DNA of 30,188 nt from DATGKR01 sp035294565 (GTDB lineage: Bacteria > Actinomycetota > Acidimicrobiia > Acidimicrobiales > Palsa-688). The stretch lies in contig DATGKR010000174.1 of NCBI GenBank assembly GCA_035294565.1, forward strand, positions 1 to 30,188, read 5' to 3'. Position 1 is the first letter of the stretch, and each line of letters opens with the position of its first letter. This document shows positions 1 to 8,491 of this stretch, one piece after another. A program made the position numbers and the translations under genes. The notes beneath the pieces were generated by a model. That model worked only from the letters and a program-made list of their open reading frames with translations. It ran no database searches and was not told the DNA's origin.

Positions 1-3000
1 AGTCGCGGTGCAAAGCGCCGTCGACCCGACGCTGAAAGCGACGCTGCGCGTGGGCGTCGCCCCTCCGCTCGTGCCCGTAACCGTCGCCGAATAGGTCACC
101 GACTGGCCGTAGGTGGCGCTGGTCGGCGAGACGCTCACCGAGGTGCTGCTCGACGCCTTGACCACCAGGCTTGCGTTGCCGCTCGACGTCGCGTAGTTGG
201 GGTCCCCCGAGTACGTGCCGGTCACCGTGTCGGTACCAGCAGGCGCCGCCTTCGAAGCGCACGACCCGCTGCCACCAGTGAGAATCGCGGTGCAAAGCGC
301 CGTCGACCCGACGCTGAAAGCGACGCTGCCCGTGGGCGTCGCCCCTCCGCTCGTGCCCGTAACCGTCGCCGAATAGGTCACCGACTGGCCGTAGGTGGCG
401 CTGGTCGGCGAGACGCTCACCGCGGTGCTGCTCGACGCCTGCGCCACAGTCACGGTGGTCGTGCCCTGCGAGCCGGCGAAGCCCTCGGCGGGGCTGCCGC
501 TGTAGACGGCGGTGATCGTCTCGGAGGTGCCGGCGGGCGTGGCGGACGTGTCGCACGTGGCCTGGCCGCTGCTAACCGGTCTGGCTGCGCAGAGCACGGT
601 CTGCCCCGCGCTGAACGACACTGTCCCCGCGTTGGGCGTGCCGGCGCTGCTGGAGATGGTCGCCGTGTAGCCGATCAACTGCCCGTAGGTCGCCGGTGAA
701 GGCGACGCCGACAGCGTGGTTGTCGTCGGGTTGGCGGTCACGTTGAGAGAGGCGAAGTCTGCCGCCCCACCGTACGGGGAGCCCCCCGAGTAGACGGCGG
801 TGACCGTGTCCTCGCCGGACGGCGCGTTCGTCGCAGTGCATGTGGTGACGGCGTCGGAGAAGTTGGGCTGCTGGGCGAGGGTTCCGGTGCAGAGCGTCGT
901 GCCGCCGGCGCTGAAGGTCACGGTCCCGGTGGGCACGGTGACGCCGGTGCCGCCGACGTTGATGGGCTGCACGGATGCTTCGTAGGTGACGCTCTGCCCG
1001 AATGGGGTGGACGTCGGGTTGGTGCCGGCCGCGACCAGGACGGACGAGCCGCTCACGGTGAGGGTCGTCTGGCCCTGCGACCCGGCGTAAGTGGAGTCGC
1101 CCGAGTAGACCGCGTACACCGGCTCGCTCGACTGGCCAGGTGGGTCGGACGGGGCGTCGCTCGCCGAGCAGGTACCGGTGCCGGAGGCGAGGGTGATCGT
1201 GCAGACGGGCACCATCTGCCCTGGGTTCCCGACGTCGACGGCGACGGTGCCGGTCGCGGTGCCGCTTCCCCCGCTCACCGTGGCGGTGTAGGTGACGGAC
1301 GCACCGCCGGTGACCGAGCCAGTCCCGGCCGAAGTGGTGATCCCCACCGTCGAGGAAGCGCCGGTCGCGTCCAGCGTGGCCGATCCCTGGGAGGGCTGGA
1401 AGGGCCCCTGGTCGGGTTGGTAGAGCGCTTGGATCGTGGGCGAGCCGGCGGGCGCGGCGGTCGACGTGCACAACGCCTGCGACTGGTTGGGGGTGCCCGT
1501 GGGGAACAGCGCCGCCTCGCAGAGCGGGGCGGGGCCGACGGTGAAGTCGACATAGCCGGTCGGCGGCGTGGAGCTCGACGTGCTGCTGGTGTTGTCAACC
1601 GTCGCCGTGTAGGTGACCGGCTGGCCGGCGCCTGCGGTGGTGGGAGTGGCGGCCACCGTCGTCGTCGTCGTGTAGCCCACGAACTCGAAGGTCGACCCGG
1701 CCGACCCGCCGAAGGTGGACTCGCTGGCCTGGTCGGGGCTGTAGACGGCGACGATGTCGTCGTCTCCCGCCGGCGCCGCCGTCGAGGGGCAGTTGGCGCT
1801 CCCCGAGGAGAGAGTCGCGCTGCACAGCGTCGTCGGTGACCCGAAGGGATTGGTGGGCTGGCCGGTGGGGCCGGGCAGGTTCTCGGGGTAGGCGTAGAAG
1901 GTGACCGTCCCGGTGGGAGTCCCGGTCCCCGAGTTGGGGGCGACGGTCGCGGTGTAGGTGAGGTTTGCCCCGTAGTTTGCCTGGCCACCAGACGAGCTCG
2001 TCAGGGTGGTAGTCGTTGCCGTCACCGCTGCGGCAGTGACTGTGTTCGGAGTCGAACTGGTGTTGTAGGAGACGTTGAGGGCGACCGGGGAGTTGGTGGC
2101 CCCGTTGCACGGCGCCAGCTCCACGGTGCCCCCGTTGGCGAGGGGCGCGGTCCCGTAGAAGATCCCGGGGGTAGGCACGGAGAAGCTCCCGCTGATCGAG
2201 GACGCCGAGACCAGCGTGTAAACGGTCCCCAAGTTGGGCGTGAAGCAGCCTTGCGTCTGCGTCGAGGTGTCGTAGTAGGAGTTCTGGATGTTCAGCTCCG
2301 CCCCGTCCAGACTGACCGCGCCGGTGTCGACCGAGGCGTTGCTGTTGTTGGGGGTTGCGGTGAGCTCGGAATTGTCGGTGCCGGCGGTGGCGCTCGCGCC
2401 GCTGCTGGGGCCGTCGATGCTGAACCCCAGGGCGCTCTGCGAGTCGAAGCTGGCCGCGCCGGTCGAGAGCGACCCCGGCGTCTGGGTCCCGTTGCCCACG
2501 AAGACGGCGGAGCCCTTGGACTGCAGGTCTCCCAGGGCGGCGGCCCCGAAGGCCCCGACGTCAGTGAGGTCCACCGCGTCTCCGTTGATGCCGTCTAGGT
2601 CCCCGGCGAGATTGACCGACCCGTTGGCGTAGGCGCCCGGCCCTGTCCCACCGCCGGCGAGCCCCGTGTCGGAGCTGTCGGCCCCAGTCGCGCTGAACAA
2701 GGGCACCTCGTTGGTGCCGGAAAGGGTGAGCGAGGCGCCTCCGGCGAGAGTGACGCCGAGAGTGTCACCGGTGCCCCCGGAGATCCCTCCCTGCGTGTTC
2801 AGGCCGACGGGGCCGTTGGTCGTACCGTTGAGGGCCCACGTCTGGGCCGCGCTGAGCGAGAGGGGCATCGACAGGTTCTCGACGGAGGGGAATGACGCCG
2901 AGGTGGACGGGTTGACGGTGATCCCGCCCGAGCCCACCGTCAACGAGTCATTGTTCGTGTCCGCTGCGAAGTTGTACGGCCCGCCGCTGAAAGACAGGCC

Positions 3001-3294
3001 CGAAGCGGAGAGCCCGGCGACGTCGTCGGTGGCGTTGTAGCAAGCGGTTGACGGCGGCGAGCTCAGGCTGTCGCAGGAGCTGAGATCGGGGAAGGTGAGG
3101 GTGCCCACCGTCCCCGACGGCGCCGTCCCGCCGCTCCAGTTGGAGCCCGAGCTCCAGGTGCCAGGGCCGGTCGCTGTCGACTCCCCACCCGTCCACGTGT
3201 AACCGGCAGTAGCAGAAGCCTGGGGCGCCAGCCCCAACCAGAGCGTGACCAGCGCCACCGCTGCGGCGACTGCGGAACCCTTGCGGATACCCAT
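1..3294 (-). CDS. Secreted Ig-like domain repeat protein, C-terminus cut by window edge
   Basis: The frame is open from ATG at 3294 to the left edge (1098 codons, no stop), so the 3' end is missing. The start is supported by AAGGGG about 10 nt upstream and by a signal peptide: MGIRKG, a hydrophobic core AAAVALVTLWLGL, then a PQASATA cleavage region. Residues about 30-420 are rich in Gly, Ser, Thr and Asn with a GSNWSGG-type start like passenger or beta-helix regions of surface proteins. From about residue 422 there are seven repeats of about 95 residues resembling the Big_3_5 Ig-like family, with a TYGQSVTYSATV-type strand, PTGTVTF, a conserved LC...C cysteine pair and VTAVYSGD. The cysteine pair in most repeats suggests disulfides and exposure outside the cell. 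Likely an adhesin or wall-associated protein; ligand unknown. It is divergent from the STAND gene and has no sequence link to the injection system. Confidence 0.85.
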   Translation of the reverse strand, partial: MGIRKGSAVAAAVALVTLWLGLAPQASATAGYTWTGGESTATGPGTWSSGSNWSGGTAPSGTVGTLTFPDLSSCDSLSSPPSTACYNATDDVAGLSASGLSFSGGPYNFAADTNNDSLTVGSGGITVNPSTSASFPSVENLSMPLSLSAAQTWALNGTTNGPVGLNTQGGISGGTGDTLGVTLAGGASLTLSGTNEVPLFSATGADSSDTGLAGGGTGPGAYANGSVNLAGDLDGINGDAVDLTDVGAFGAAALGDLQSKGSAVFVGNGTQTPGSLSTGAASFDSQSALGFSIDGPSSGASATAGTDNSELTATPNNSNASVDTGAVSLDGAELNIQNSYYDTSTQTQGCFTPNLGTVYTLVSASSISGSFSVPTPGIFYGTAPLANGGTVELAPCNGATNSPVALNVSYNTSSTPNTVTAAAVTATTTTLTSSSGGQANYGANLTYTATVAPNSGTGTPTGTVTFYAYPENLPGPTGQPTNPFGSPTTLCSATLSSGSANCPSTAAPAGDDDIVAVYSPDQASESTFGGSAGSTFEFVGYTTTTTVAATPTTAGAGQPVTYTATVDNTSSTSSSTPPTGYVDFTVGPAPLCEAALFPTGTPNQSQALCTSTAAPAGSPTIQALYQPDQGPFQPSQGSATLDATGASSTVGITTSAGTGSVTGGASVTYTATVSGGSGTATGTVAVDVGNPGQMVPVCTITLASGTGTCSASDAPSDPPGQSSEPVYAVYSGDSTYAGSQGQTTLTVSGSSVLVAAGTNPTSTPFGQSVTYEASVQPINVGGTGVTVPTGTVTFSAGGTTLCTGTLAQQPNFSDAVTTCTATNAPSGEDTVTAVYSGGSPYGGAADFASLNVTANPTTTTLSASPSPATYGQLIGYTATISSSAGTPNAGTVSFSAGQTVLCAARPVSSGQATCDTSATPAGTSETITAVYSGSPAEGFAGSQGTTTVTVAQASSSTAVSVSPTSATYGQSVTYSATVTGTSGGATPTGSVAFSVGSTALCTAILTGGSGSCASKAAPAGTDTVTGTYSGDPNYATSSGNASLVVKASSSTSVSVSPTSATYGQSVTYSATVTGTSGGATPTRSVAFSVGSTALCTAT
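3..158 (-). repeat. Near-identical tandem copy of an Ig-repeat module (copy A)
   Basis: The 156 bases at 3-158 match 285-440 with only two differences (48 versus 330, and 141 versus 423), an offset of 282 bp or exactly 94 codons. The copies encode the same part of two adjacent Ig-like repeats. The other repeats of this gene are much more diverged, so this pair looks like a recent in-frame duplication or gene conversion. The array may continue beyond the left edge. Confidence 0.95.
285..440 (-). repeat. Near-identical tandem copy of an Ig-repeat module (copy B)
   Basis: Partner of the copy at 3-158, one 94-codon repeat period away. The match stops sharply on the right at 440, where copy B continues into TGCGCC and copy A into TGACCA, so the homogenised tract covers about half of one repeat. 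Confidence 0.95.
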
Positions 3295-3400
3295 CTCGTT
3301 CAACCCCTTTCGGAAGCCCCGGCGACTCCCTGCCCTGCAGCGCGCCGCCGGCCTGGTGAAAGCCAAGCAGCCCGGCCCGCGAAAAACAGCAGCTCGGAGC

Positions 3401-3420
3401 AACCTCGTACAACCTCGTAC
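3401..3420. repeat. Perfect 10-bp direct tandem repeat in divergent promoter region
   Basis: The unit AACCTCGTAC occurs twice head to tail in the 209-bp space between the secreted protein and the STAND gene, just upstream of the candidate promoter at 3434-3462. Ten bases is close to one helical turn, so both units would face the same side of the DNA, as in some operators. Protein binding here is inference. Confidence 0.6.
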
Positions 3421-3433
3421 GCGCATTTGCCAC

Positions 3434-3462
3434 GTGACAGGGCCGCTGCCGCCGGTTAGCAT
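3434..3462 (+). promoter_or_regulatory. Candidate housekeeping-type promoter for the STAND/WD40 gene
   Basis: GTGACA at 3434-3439 (5 of 6 to the TTGACA consensus) is followed by exactly 17 bp and TAGCAT at 3457-3462 (4 of 6 to TATAAT). Predicted transcription would begin near 3469, leaving a leader of about 35 nt before the GTG start at 3504. The -35 sits within a CACGTG palindrome at 3431-3436. No comparably clean promoter was found for the divergent minus-strand gene. Confidence 0.45.
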
Positions 3463-3503
3463 CCCTACTGACAGTCAGAACCTGGGTGAAAAGGGGCGAA
3501 AGG

Positions 3504-6500
3504 GTGGCTCTCGACGGTCTGGACCCGACGACCGTGCAGACCCGCGAGGACCTCGCCCACGCCCTGACGGTCCTCCGCCACGCCTGCGGGCTCACCGTGC
3601 GGGACCTGGCCCGGCGCGTCGACGCCCCTGCCGCCACCCTCGGCGACTACTTCGCCGGCCGGCACCTGCCCGGCCCGAGGCAGTTCGGCCTCTACCGCTC
3701 GATCCTCGCCGCATGCGGCGTCGCCGGGTCCGCCGAGCAGGAGGAGTGGGTCGCGGCGCTCAACCGGGCCCGGTTCACCTCCGACGGGCGCGCCGCCAAG
3801 GGGGCGCCGCCCTACCCGGGTCTCGACCCCTTCGGGGAGCAGGACGCCGAGCTGTTCTTCGGACGCCAGTCCGCCCTCGACGACCTCGTCGGCGCGCTCA
3901 GCCGACTGGTCGACGACCCCGAACAACGGCCCCGGGCGGTGGTGCTCGTCGGGCCGTCCGGTTCCGGCAAGACGTCGCTGCTCATGGCCGGCCTCCTCCC
4001 GGCGGTGAGCGCCGGGATCCTCGAACCGGGCCAAAACGGTCCCCCTCCCGCCGCGGGGGAGCACCTCTGGGACTGCATCGCCACGCGCCCCGAAGGGCTG
4101 GCCGCTGTGGCGGCCGGCGCCGGTGCGAACGGCGGTGGGAACTGGGAGCGTCTGGTGGTCGTCGTCGACCAGTTCGAAGACGCCCTGTCCCTCGACGGCG
4201 ACGCCCGCGTCGGGGTCTTCCAGGCCCTCGACCGGCTGTACGCCCGCGGGGCGATGGCGGTCCTAGGGCTGCGGGCGGACTTCTACCAGGCGGCCGCAGC
4301 GGAGCCCGCCCTGCTGGGGGCGCTCCGCAGCCACCAGGTGCTCCTCGGGCCGATGACCGCCGAGGAGCTGCGCGACGCGGTCGAGGGGCCCGCCGCGCAG
4401 ACCGGCGCTGCGGTCGAGGACGGGCTGGTCGACCTGATCCTCGCCGACCTCGCTCCGGGAAGCCCCCCCGGGTTCGCCCACCCTCCCGGCGCACTGCCGC
4501 TCCTCTCCTACGCCCTGCTGGCGACCTGGCAGCGCGGAGGGCGGAACCACCTGACCATCGCCGACTACCGGGCGGTCGGGGGGATACGCGGCGCTGTCCG
4601 CCAGGCCGCCGAGGAGCTCTACGGGGAGCTCGACGGGAGCCAGCAGGAGCTAGCCCGGCGGATCTTCTCCCGCCTGGTCCGCCTCGACGCCGCAGGACCG
4701 CCCACCCGCCGCCGGGCGCCTCGCGCCGAGCTCGCCGACCTGGAGGCGCCTTCCGGCTCCCCCCCGAGCGCCGGGGTGCTGGAGCGCTTCGTCGCCGCCC
4801 GGCTCCTGACGGTCGACGCCGACAGCGTCCAGATCAGCCACGACGCCCTCCTCCTGGCGTGGCCCCGCCTGGCCGAGTGGATCGACGCCGACCGCGACTG
4901 GCTGCGGCTGCACACCCAGCTGGCAGACGCGGCCCAGGCGTGGGTCGAAGCAGGGCGCGACGAGTCGCTGCTCATGCGCGGCACCCGCCTCGAAGCGGCC
5001 CTCGAGCAGTTGGGCGACGGGGAGCACCGCCGCCAGCTCAACCGCAGCGAAGCCGACTTCGTCGACGCCTGCGTCTCCCACCGCGACCAGCAGGCGCGGG
5101 CGGCGCGCCGGCGCACCCGCCTCACCCACCGCCTCCTCGGCGCGGTGACCCTCCTGGCCGTGGCGTCGATCGTCTTCGCCGTGGTCGCCGTAGACGCCGA
5201 CCACGCCGCCACCACCGCCCGCAACCAGGCGCTCTCCCGCCAGGTGGCCATCGAAGCCCAGCAGCTCCAGCCGACCGACCCCTCCCTGGCCGCCCAGCTG
5301 GCCCTCGCCGCCTACCGCATCTCCCCCACCGTGCAGGCGCGCTCGACCCTCGTGGACGCCACCTCGGGGGAGATCCCCACGCGCCTGCTCGGCCCCGTCG
5401 GGCCGGAGTTCGTGTCCCTCTCCCCCTCCGGCCACCTTCTCGCCGTCGCCCAGTCGGCCACCGACACCGTCGCCGTGTACCGGATGGGCACGTCCACCCC
5501 CACCAAGGTGGCTGTGGTGAGCGCCGGGCCGCCCGCCGACCAGGACTTCGCCGTGGCGTTGAGCCCCGACGGGCGGCTCCTCGCCGCCGGCGGCACCGGC
5601 CACGCCCTCGTCCTCTGGCAGCTGGGAGCGTCCGGCCGCCCCCTCCAGAAAACCGTCCTGCGCGGTTTCTCGAGCACCGTCTACGCGGCCGCGTTCTCCC
5701 CAGACGGTCAGGTGCTGGCGGCTGCGGGGGCGGACGGCACCCTCCGGCGCTGGGACGTCTCCCACCCCGCCCGTCCGGTCGCCCTGGCCGTCCTGCACTC
5801 CCCGGGCGGCGCGCCGCTGAAGACCGTCGCCTACAGCCCCGACGGTCGGCTCCTGGCGGCCGCCGGGGGCAACGGCGTCCTCGCCGTCTGGCCGTCGGGC
5901 GCCACGAGCCCCCGGCTGGCCCCCGGCTCGGGTACCGCGGCCATCGAGACGCTCGCCTTCAGCCCGGACGGCTCGACGATCGTGACCGGAGGCGACGACC
6001 TGGCCCTGCGGGTGTGGGACGTGTCGGCCGCCGGCTCGCCGCGACCGGCGCGGCCGGCCCTCAGCCCGGCCACCTCGCAGTTGTTCAGCGTCGCCTTCAG
6101 CCCCCACGGCCGCTTCCTCGCCGTCGGCTCCGCCGACGGGTCGATCCACCTCTACGACACCGGCACCTGGGCGCCCGCCGGCGGCTTCGGGGCGCCCAAC
6201 CCGGTCACCAGCGTCGCCTTCGCACCGGGAGGCAACCATCTCCTCACCGCCGACTCCGGCGGCGTCACCAGGGTCTGGTCCCTGCCCGACCCGGCCACCT
6301 ACAGCGAACCGGGCCGCGTCTACTACCTCGGCTACGCGGAAGGCAGCGCCCGTCTCATCGCGGGCAGCAGCGGGCCGCAGGGGGACGCGACCGTCTGGGA
6401 CGTGGAAGGGCCCATCCGCCTGTCCGACGCCGGCAACGTGGTGCCCAACTCGGCTTTCGGGCCCGTCGCCGGCGCCGTAGCGTCGAGCCCCGACGGCAGG

Positions 6501-7337
6501 CTCGTCGCGGTCGCCAACGCCCAGGCGCAGATCCAGATCTTCGACACGTCCGACCCCTCCGCGCCGAAAGCTCTCGGCCCGCCGCTCAGCGGCAACAAAC
6601 CGTTCATCGAACAGCTGGGCTTCAGCCCCGACGGGCGGACCCTCGCCGCCAGCGACGACAGCGGGCAGGTGCGCATGTGGAACGTCGCCGACCCGTCGCA
6701 CCCACGTCCCCTGCCGACCCTGACCGGCACCACCGGCGAGGTGCTCGGCTTCGCCTTCAGCAACAACGGGCGGCTCATCGCCACCGCCAGCACCGACGAC
6801 AAGGTACGCCTCTACGACATCTCCCACCTTTCCCACCCCTCCTTGCTGGCCACCCTCGGCGGCTTCACCGACTACGCCTACGACACCGCCTTCACGCCCG
6901 ACGGGCGGACCCTCATCGGCTGCAGCGCCGACGGCACGATCCGCATCTGGGACATAGCCAACCCCCGCCATCCCGAGCCGCTCGGGCGTCCCCTGACCGG
7001 GCCGACCGGCTACGTCTACGCCATATCGGTGAGCCCCGACGGAAAGACCCTCGCCGCGGCGATCACCACCCACGCCGTGTGGCTGTGGAACATCTCCGAC
7101 CCCGCCCATCCCCGGCTCGAGGACACCCTCACCGCTGGTCAGGCGGAGGCCTTCGCGGTGGCTTTCAGCCCCGACGGGCGCAGCCTCGTCGCCAGCGGCA
7201 GCGACGACACGCTGCACCTCTGGCAGTACCGCCCGGCCGACGCGGAGAAGCTGGTGTGCTCGCTCGCCGGGGACCCGATCACCCCCGCTGAATGGGCCCG
7301 CTACATCCAGGCCCCCTACCACCCGCCCTGCCCCTGA
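3504..7337 (+). CDS. HTH - nSTAND NTPase - transmembrane - WD40 repeat protein
   Basis: A 1277-residue signalling protein. Residues about 10-85 form an XRE-like helix-turn-helix region (LTVRDLARRVDAPAATLGDY). A STAND-type P-loop NTPase follows, with Walker A GPSGSGKTSLL near residue 150 and Walker B VVVVDQFED near 220. A single hydrophobic helix (LLGAVTLLAVASIVFAVVAV) sits near 543-563. From about 630 to the end there are roughly 14 WD40-type units marked by FSPDGR-like turns, enough for two seven-bladed propellers. STAND proteins usually keep an NTPase switch closed until the repeat region senses a ligand; the ligand here is unknown. The GTG at 3504 is preferred over the in-frame GTG at 3486 because AAGGGG then lies 7-8 nt upstream. 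The membrane helix between NTPase and propellers suggests a membrane-bound sensor, although propellers outside the cell would be unusual. A regulatory or abortive-defence role is possible. Confidence 0.9.
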   Translation: MALDGLDPTTVQTREDLAHALTVLRHACGLTVRDLARRVDAPAATLGDYFAGRHLPGPRQFGLYRSILAACGVAGSAEQEEWVAALNRARFTSDGRAAKGAPPYPGLDPFGEQDAELFFGRQSALDDLVGALSRLVDDPEQRPRAVVLVGPSGSGKTSLLMAGLLPAVSAGILEPGQNGPPPAAGEHLWDCIATRPEGLAAVAAGAGANGGGNWERLVVVVDQFEDALSLDGDARVGVFQALDRLYARGAMAVLGLRADFYQAAAAEPALLGALRSHQVLLGPMTAEELRDAVEGPAAQTGAAVEDGLVDLILADLAPGSPPGFAHPPGALPLLSYALLATWQRGGRNHLTIADYRAVGGIRGAVRQAAEELYGELDGSQQELARRIFSRLVRLDAAGPPTRRRAPRAELADLEAPSGSPPSAGVLERFVAARLLTVDADSVQISHDALLLAWPRLAEWIDADRDWLRLHTQLADAAQAWVEAGRDESLLMRGTRLEAALEQLGDGEHRRQLNRSEADFVDACVSHRDQQARAARRRTRLTHRLLGAVTLLAVASIVFAVVAVDADHAATTARNQALSRQVAIEAQQLQPTDPSLAAQLALAAYRISPTVQARSTLVDATSGEIPTRLLGPVGPEFVSLSPSGHLLAVAQSATDTVAVYRMGTSTPTKVAVVSAGPPADQDFAVALSPDGRLLAAGGTGHALVLWQLGASGRPLQKTVLRGFSSTVYAAAFSPDGQVLAAAGADGTLRRWDVSHPARPVALAVLHSPGGAPLKTVAYSPDGRLLAAAGGNGVLAVWPSGATSPRLAPGSGTAAIETLAFSPDGSTIVTGGDDLALRVWDVSAAGSPRPARPALSPATSQLFSVAFSPHGRFLAVGSADGSIHLYDTGTWAPAGGFGAPNPVTSVAFAPGGNHLLTADSGGVTRVWSLPDPATYSEPGRVYYLGYAEGSARLIAGSSGPQGDATVWDVEGPIRLSDAGNVVPNSAFGPVAGAVASSPDGRLVAVANAQAQIQIFDTSDPSAPKALGPPLSGNKPFIEQLGFSPDGRTLAASDDSGQVRMWNVADPSHPRPLPTLTGTTGEVLGFAFSNNGRLIATASTDDKVRLYDISHLSHPSLLATLGGFTDYAYDTAFTPDGRTLIGCSADGTIRIWDIANPRHPEPLGRPLTGPTGYVYAISVSPDGKTLAAAITTHAVWLWNISDPAHPRLEDTLTAGQAEAFAVAFSPDGRSLVASGSDDTLHLWQYRPADAEKLVCSLAGDPITPAEWARYIQAPYHPPCP

Positions 7338-7340
7338 ACC

Positions 7341-7369
7341 CCGGCGGGGTCCCCTGCGGGCTCCGCCGG
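7341..7369 (+). terminator. Strong GC hairpin after the STAND gene
   Basis: CCGGCGG at 7341-7347 pairs with CCGCCGG at 7363-7369, and pairing continues inward (two G-U pairs) to give about 12 bp with a 5-base loop at 7353-7357. It begins 4 nt after the stop codon. There is no U-tract, which is common for terminators in high-GC actinobacteria. It would separate the STAND gene from the methylase gene. Confidence 0.6.
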
Positions 7370-7401
7370 CCGCGTTAGCGTCGCGCGCCCGTGGAGGCAA
7401 G

Positions 7402-8481
7402 TTGATCAAGTACATCGGCTCGAAGCGCAGGCTCGTGCCGGTGCTGGGAGAGCTGCTGGCCCGATCGGGGGCGACCAGCGCCCTGGACCTCTTCACGGGC
7501 ACGACGCGCGTGGCACAGGAGTTCAAGCGCCGCGGAGCGCAGGTCACCGCGGTGGACTCGGCCCGCTACTCACACGTCTTTGCCCGCTGCCACATAGAGA
7601 CCGACGCGGCCGCCGTGGACCCTGCCGCCGTTCAGGAGGCGCTCGCCCGCCTCTCGAGCCTCCCCGGCCGCCACGGTTATTTCACCGAGACGTTCTGCGT
7701 CCGCTCCCGCTTCTTCCAGCCGTTCAACGGCCGGCGCGTCGACGCCATCCGCGACGCCATCGAATCCGACTACAAGCACAGCAGCCTCTACCCCATCCTG
7801 CTCGCCAGCCTGATCTACGCCGCCGACCGGGTCGACTCGACGACCGGTGTTCAAATGGCTTATGTCAAAGGGTGGGCGCCGCGCTCGTACAAGCCCCTCG
7901 AGCTCCGCACGCCGGCACTGCTGCCCGGCGGGGGGCGGGCGGTTCGCGGTGACGCCTGCGAACTGGCAAGGGAGCTGCCCGCGGTGGACCTCGCCTACCT
8001 CGACCCTCCCTACAACCAGCACCGCTACTACACGAACTACCACGTGTGGGAGACGCTGGTCGCGTGGGACTCCCCCGCCCACTACGGCGTCGCCTGCAAG
8101 AGGGCCGACTGCCGGGATCCCTCGACTAGGAGCGTGCTCAACTCCGCTCGGGAGATGCCCGCCGCCCTGCGCCGGCTGGTCGCCGAGGTGCGCGCCGAGA
8201 CAGTGATCCTCTCCTACAACGACGAGTCCTGGGTTTCCCTGGCCGACCTGGTCGAGATGTGCTCTCTTCGGGGCCACGTGGCCGTGCTGGCGTTCGACTC
8301 GGCGCGTTATGTCGGCGCCCGCATCGGCATCTACAACCCGAGCGGGGAGAAGGTGGGGAAGGTCTCACGGCTGCGCAACGTGGAGTACGTCGTCGTGGCG
8401 GGACCGCGCGACGTCGTCGAGGAGATGACGACGGCTCCCCTGCCCACCCCGACGGGGGTTGCCAGCACGCGGACCGGGTAG
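7402..8481 (+). CDS. D12-class N6-adenine-specific DNA methyltransferase
   Basis: A 359-residue protein that should transfer a methyl group from S-adenosylmethionine to N6 of adenine in DNA. The order of motifs fits the MethyltransfD12 (Dam/FokI-type) family: KYIGSKRRLVPVL at the N-terminus, the SAM-binding DLFTGTTRVAQEF near residues 29-41, and the catalytic YLDPPYNQHRYY near 198-209. The TTG start at 7402 is chosen because GGAGG lies 5 nt upstream and the protein then begins directly with IKYIGSK, as is usual in this family. No restriction endonuclease is adjacent: upstream is the STAND gene behind a hairpin and downstream a small DUF6582-like gene. It therefore looks like a solitary methylase, or one whose partner is outside the window. 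The recognition site cannot be read from the sequence. Confidence 0.92.
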   Translation: MIKYIGSKRRLVPVLGELLARSGATSALDLFTGTTRVAQEFKRRGAQVTAVDSARYSHVFARCHIETDAAAVDPAAVQEALARLSSLPGRHGYFTETFCVRSRFFQPFNGRRVDAIRDAIESDYKHSSLYPILLASLIYAADRVDSTTGVQMAYVKGWAPRSYKPLELRTPALLPGGGRAVRGDACELARELPAVDLAYLDPPYNQHRYYTNYHVWETLVAWDSPAHYGVACKRADCRDPSTRSVLNSAREMPAALRRLVAEVRAETVILSYNDESWVSLADLVEMCSLRGHVAVLAFDSARYVGARIGIYNPSGEKVGKVSRLRNVEYVVVAGPRDVVEEMTTAPLPTPTGVASTRTG

Positions 8482-8491
8482 TGAAATTCAC

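Noticed and set aside
1..440. CRISPR-like direct repeats
   Set aside because: The repeats are 156 bp, contiguous with coding sequence, in frame and encode Ig-like modules; no short repeats with unique spacers are present.
3245..7291. Very long plus-strand open frame (1348 codons) overlapping the STAND gene
   Set aside because: Its translation is Arg/Pro-rich with no domain, while the overlapping frame from 3504 has Walker motifs and WD40 repeats. Open shadow frames are expected at this GC.
4650..7547. 965-codon minus-strand open frame antisense to the STAND gene
   Set aside because: Gly/Val/Arg-rich sequence without motifs; it mirrors the codon pattern of the WD40 repeats on the other strand and runs into the methylase gene.
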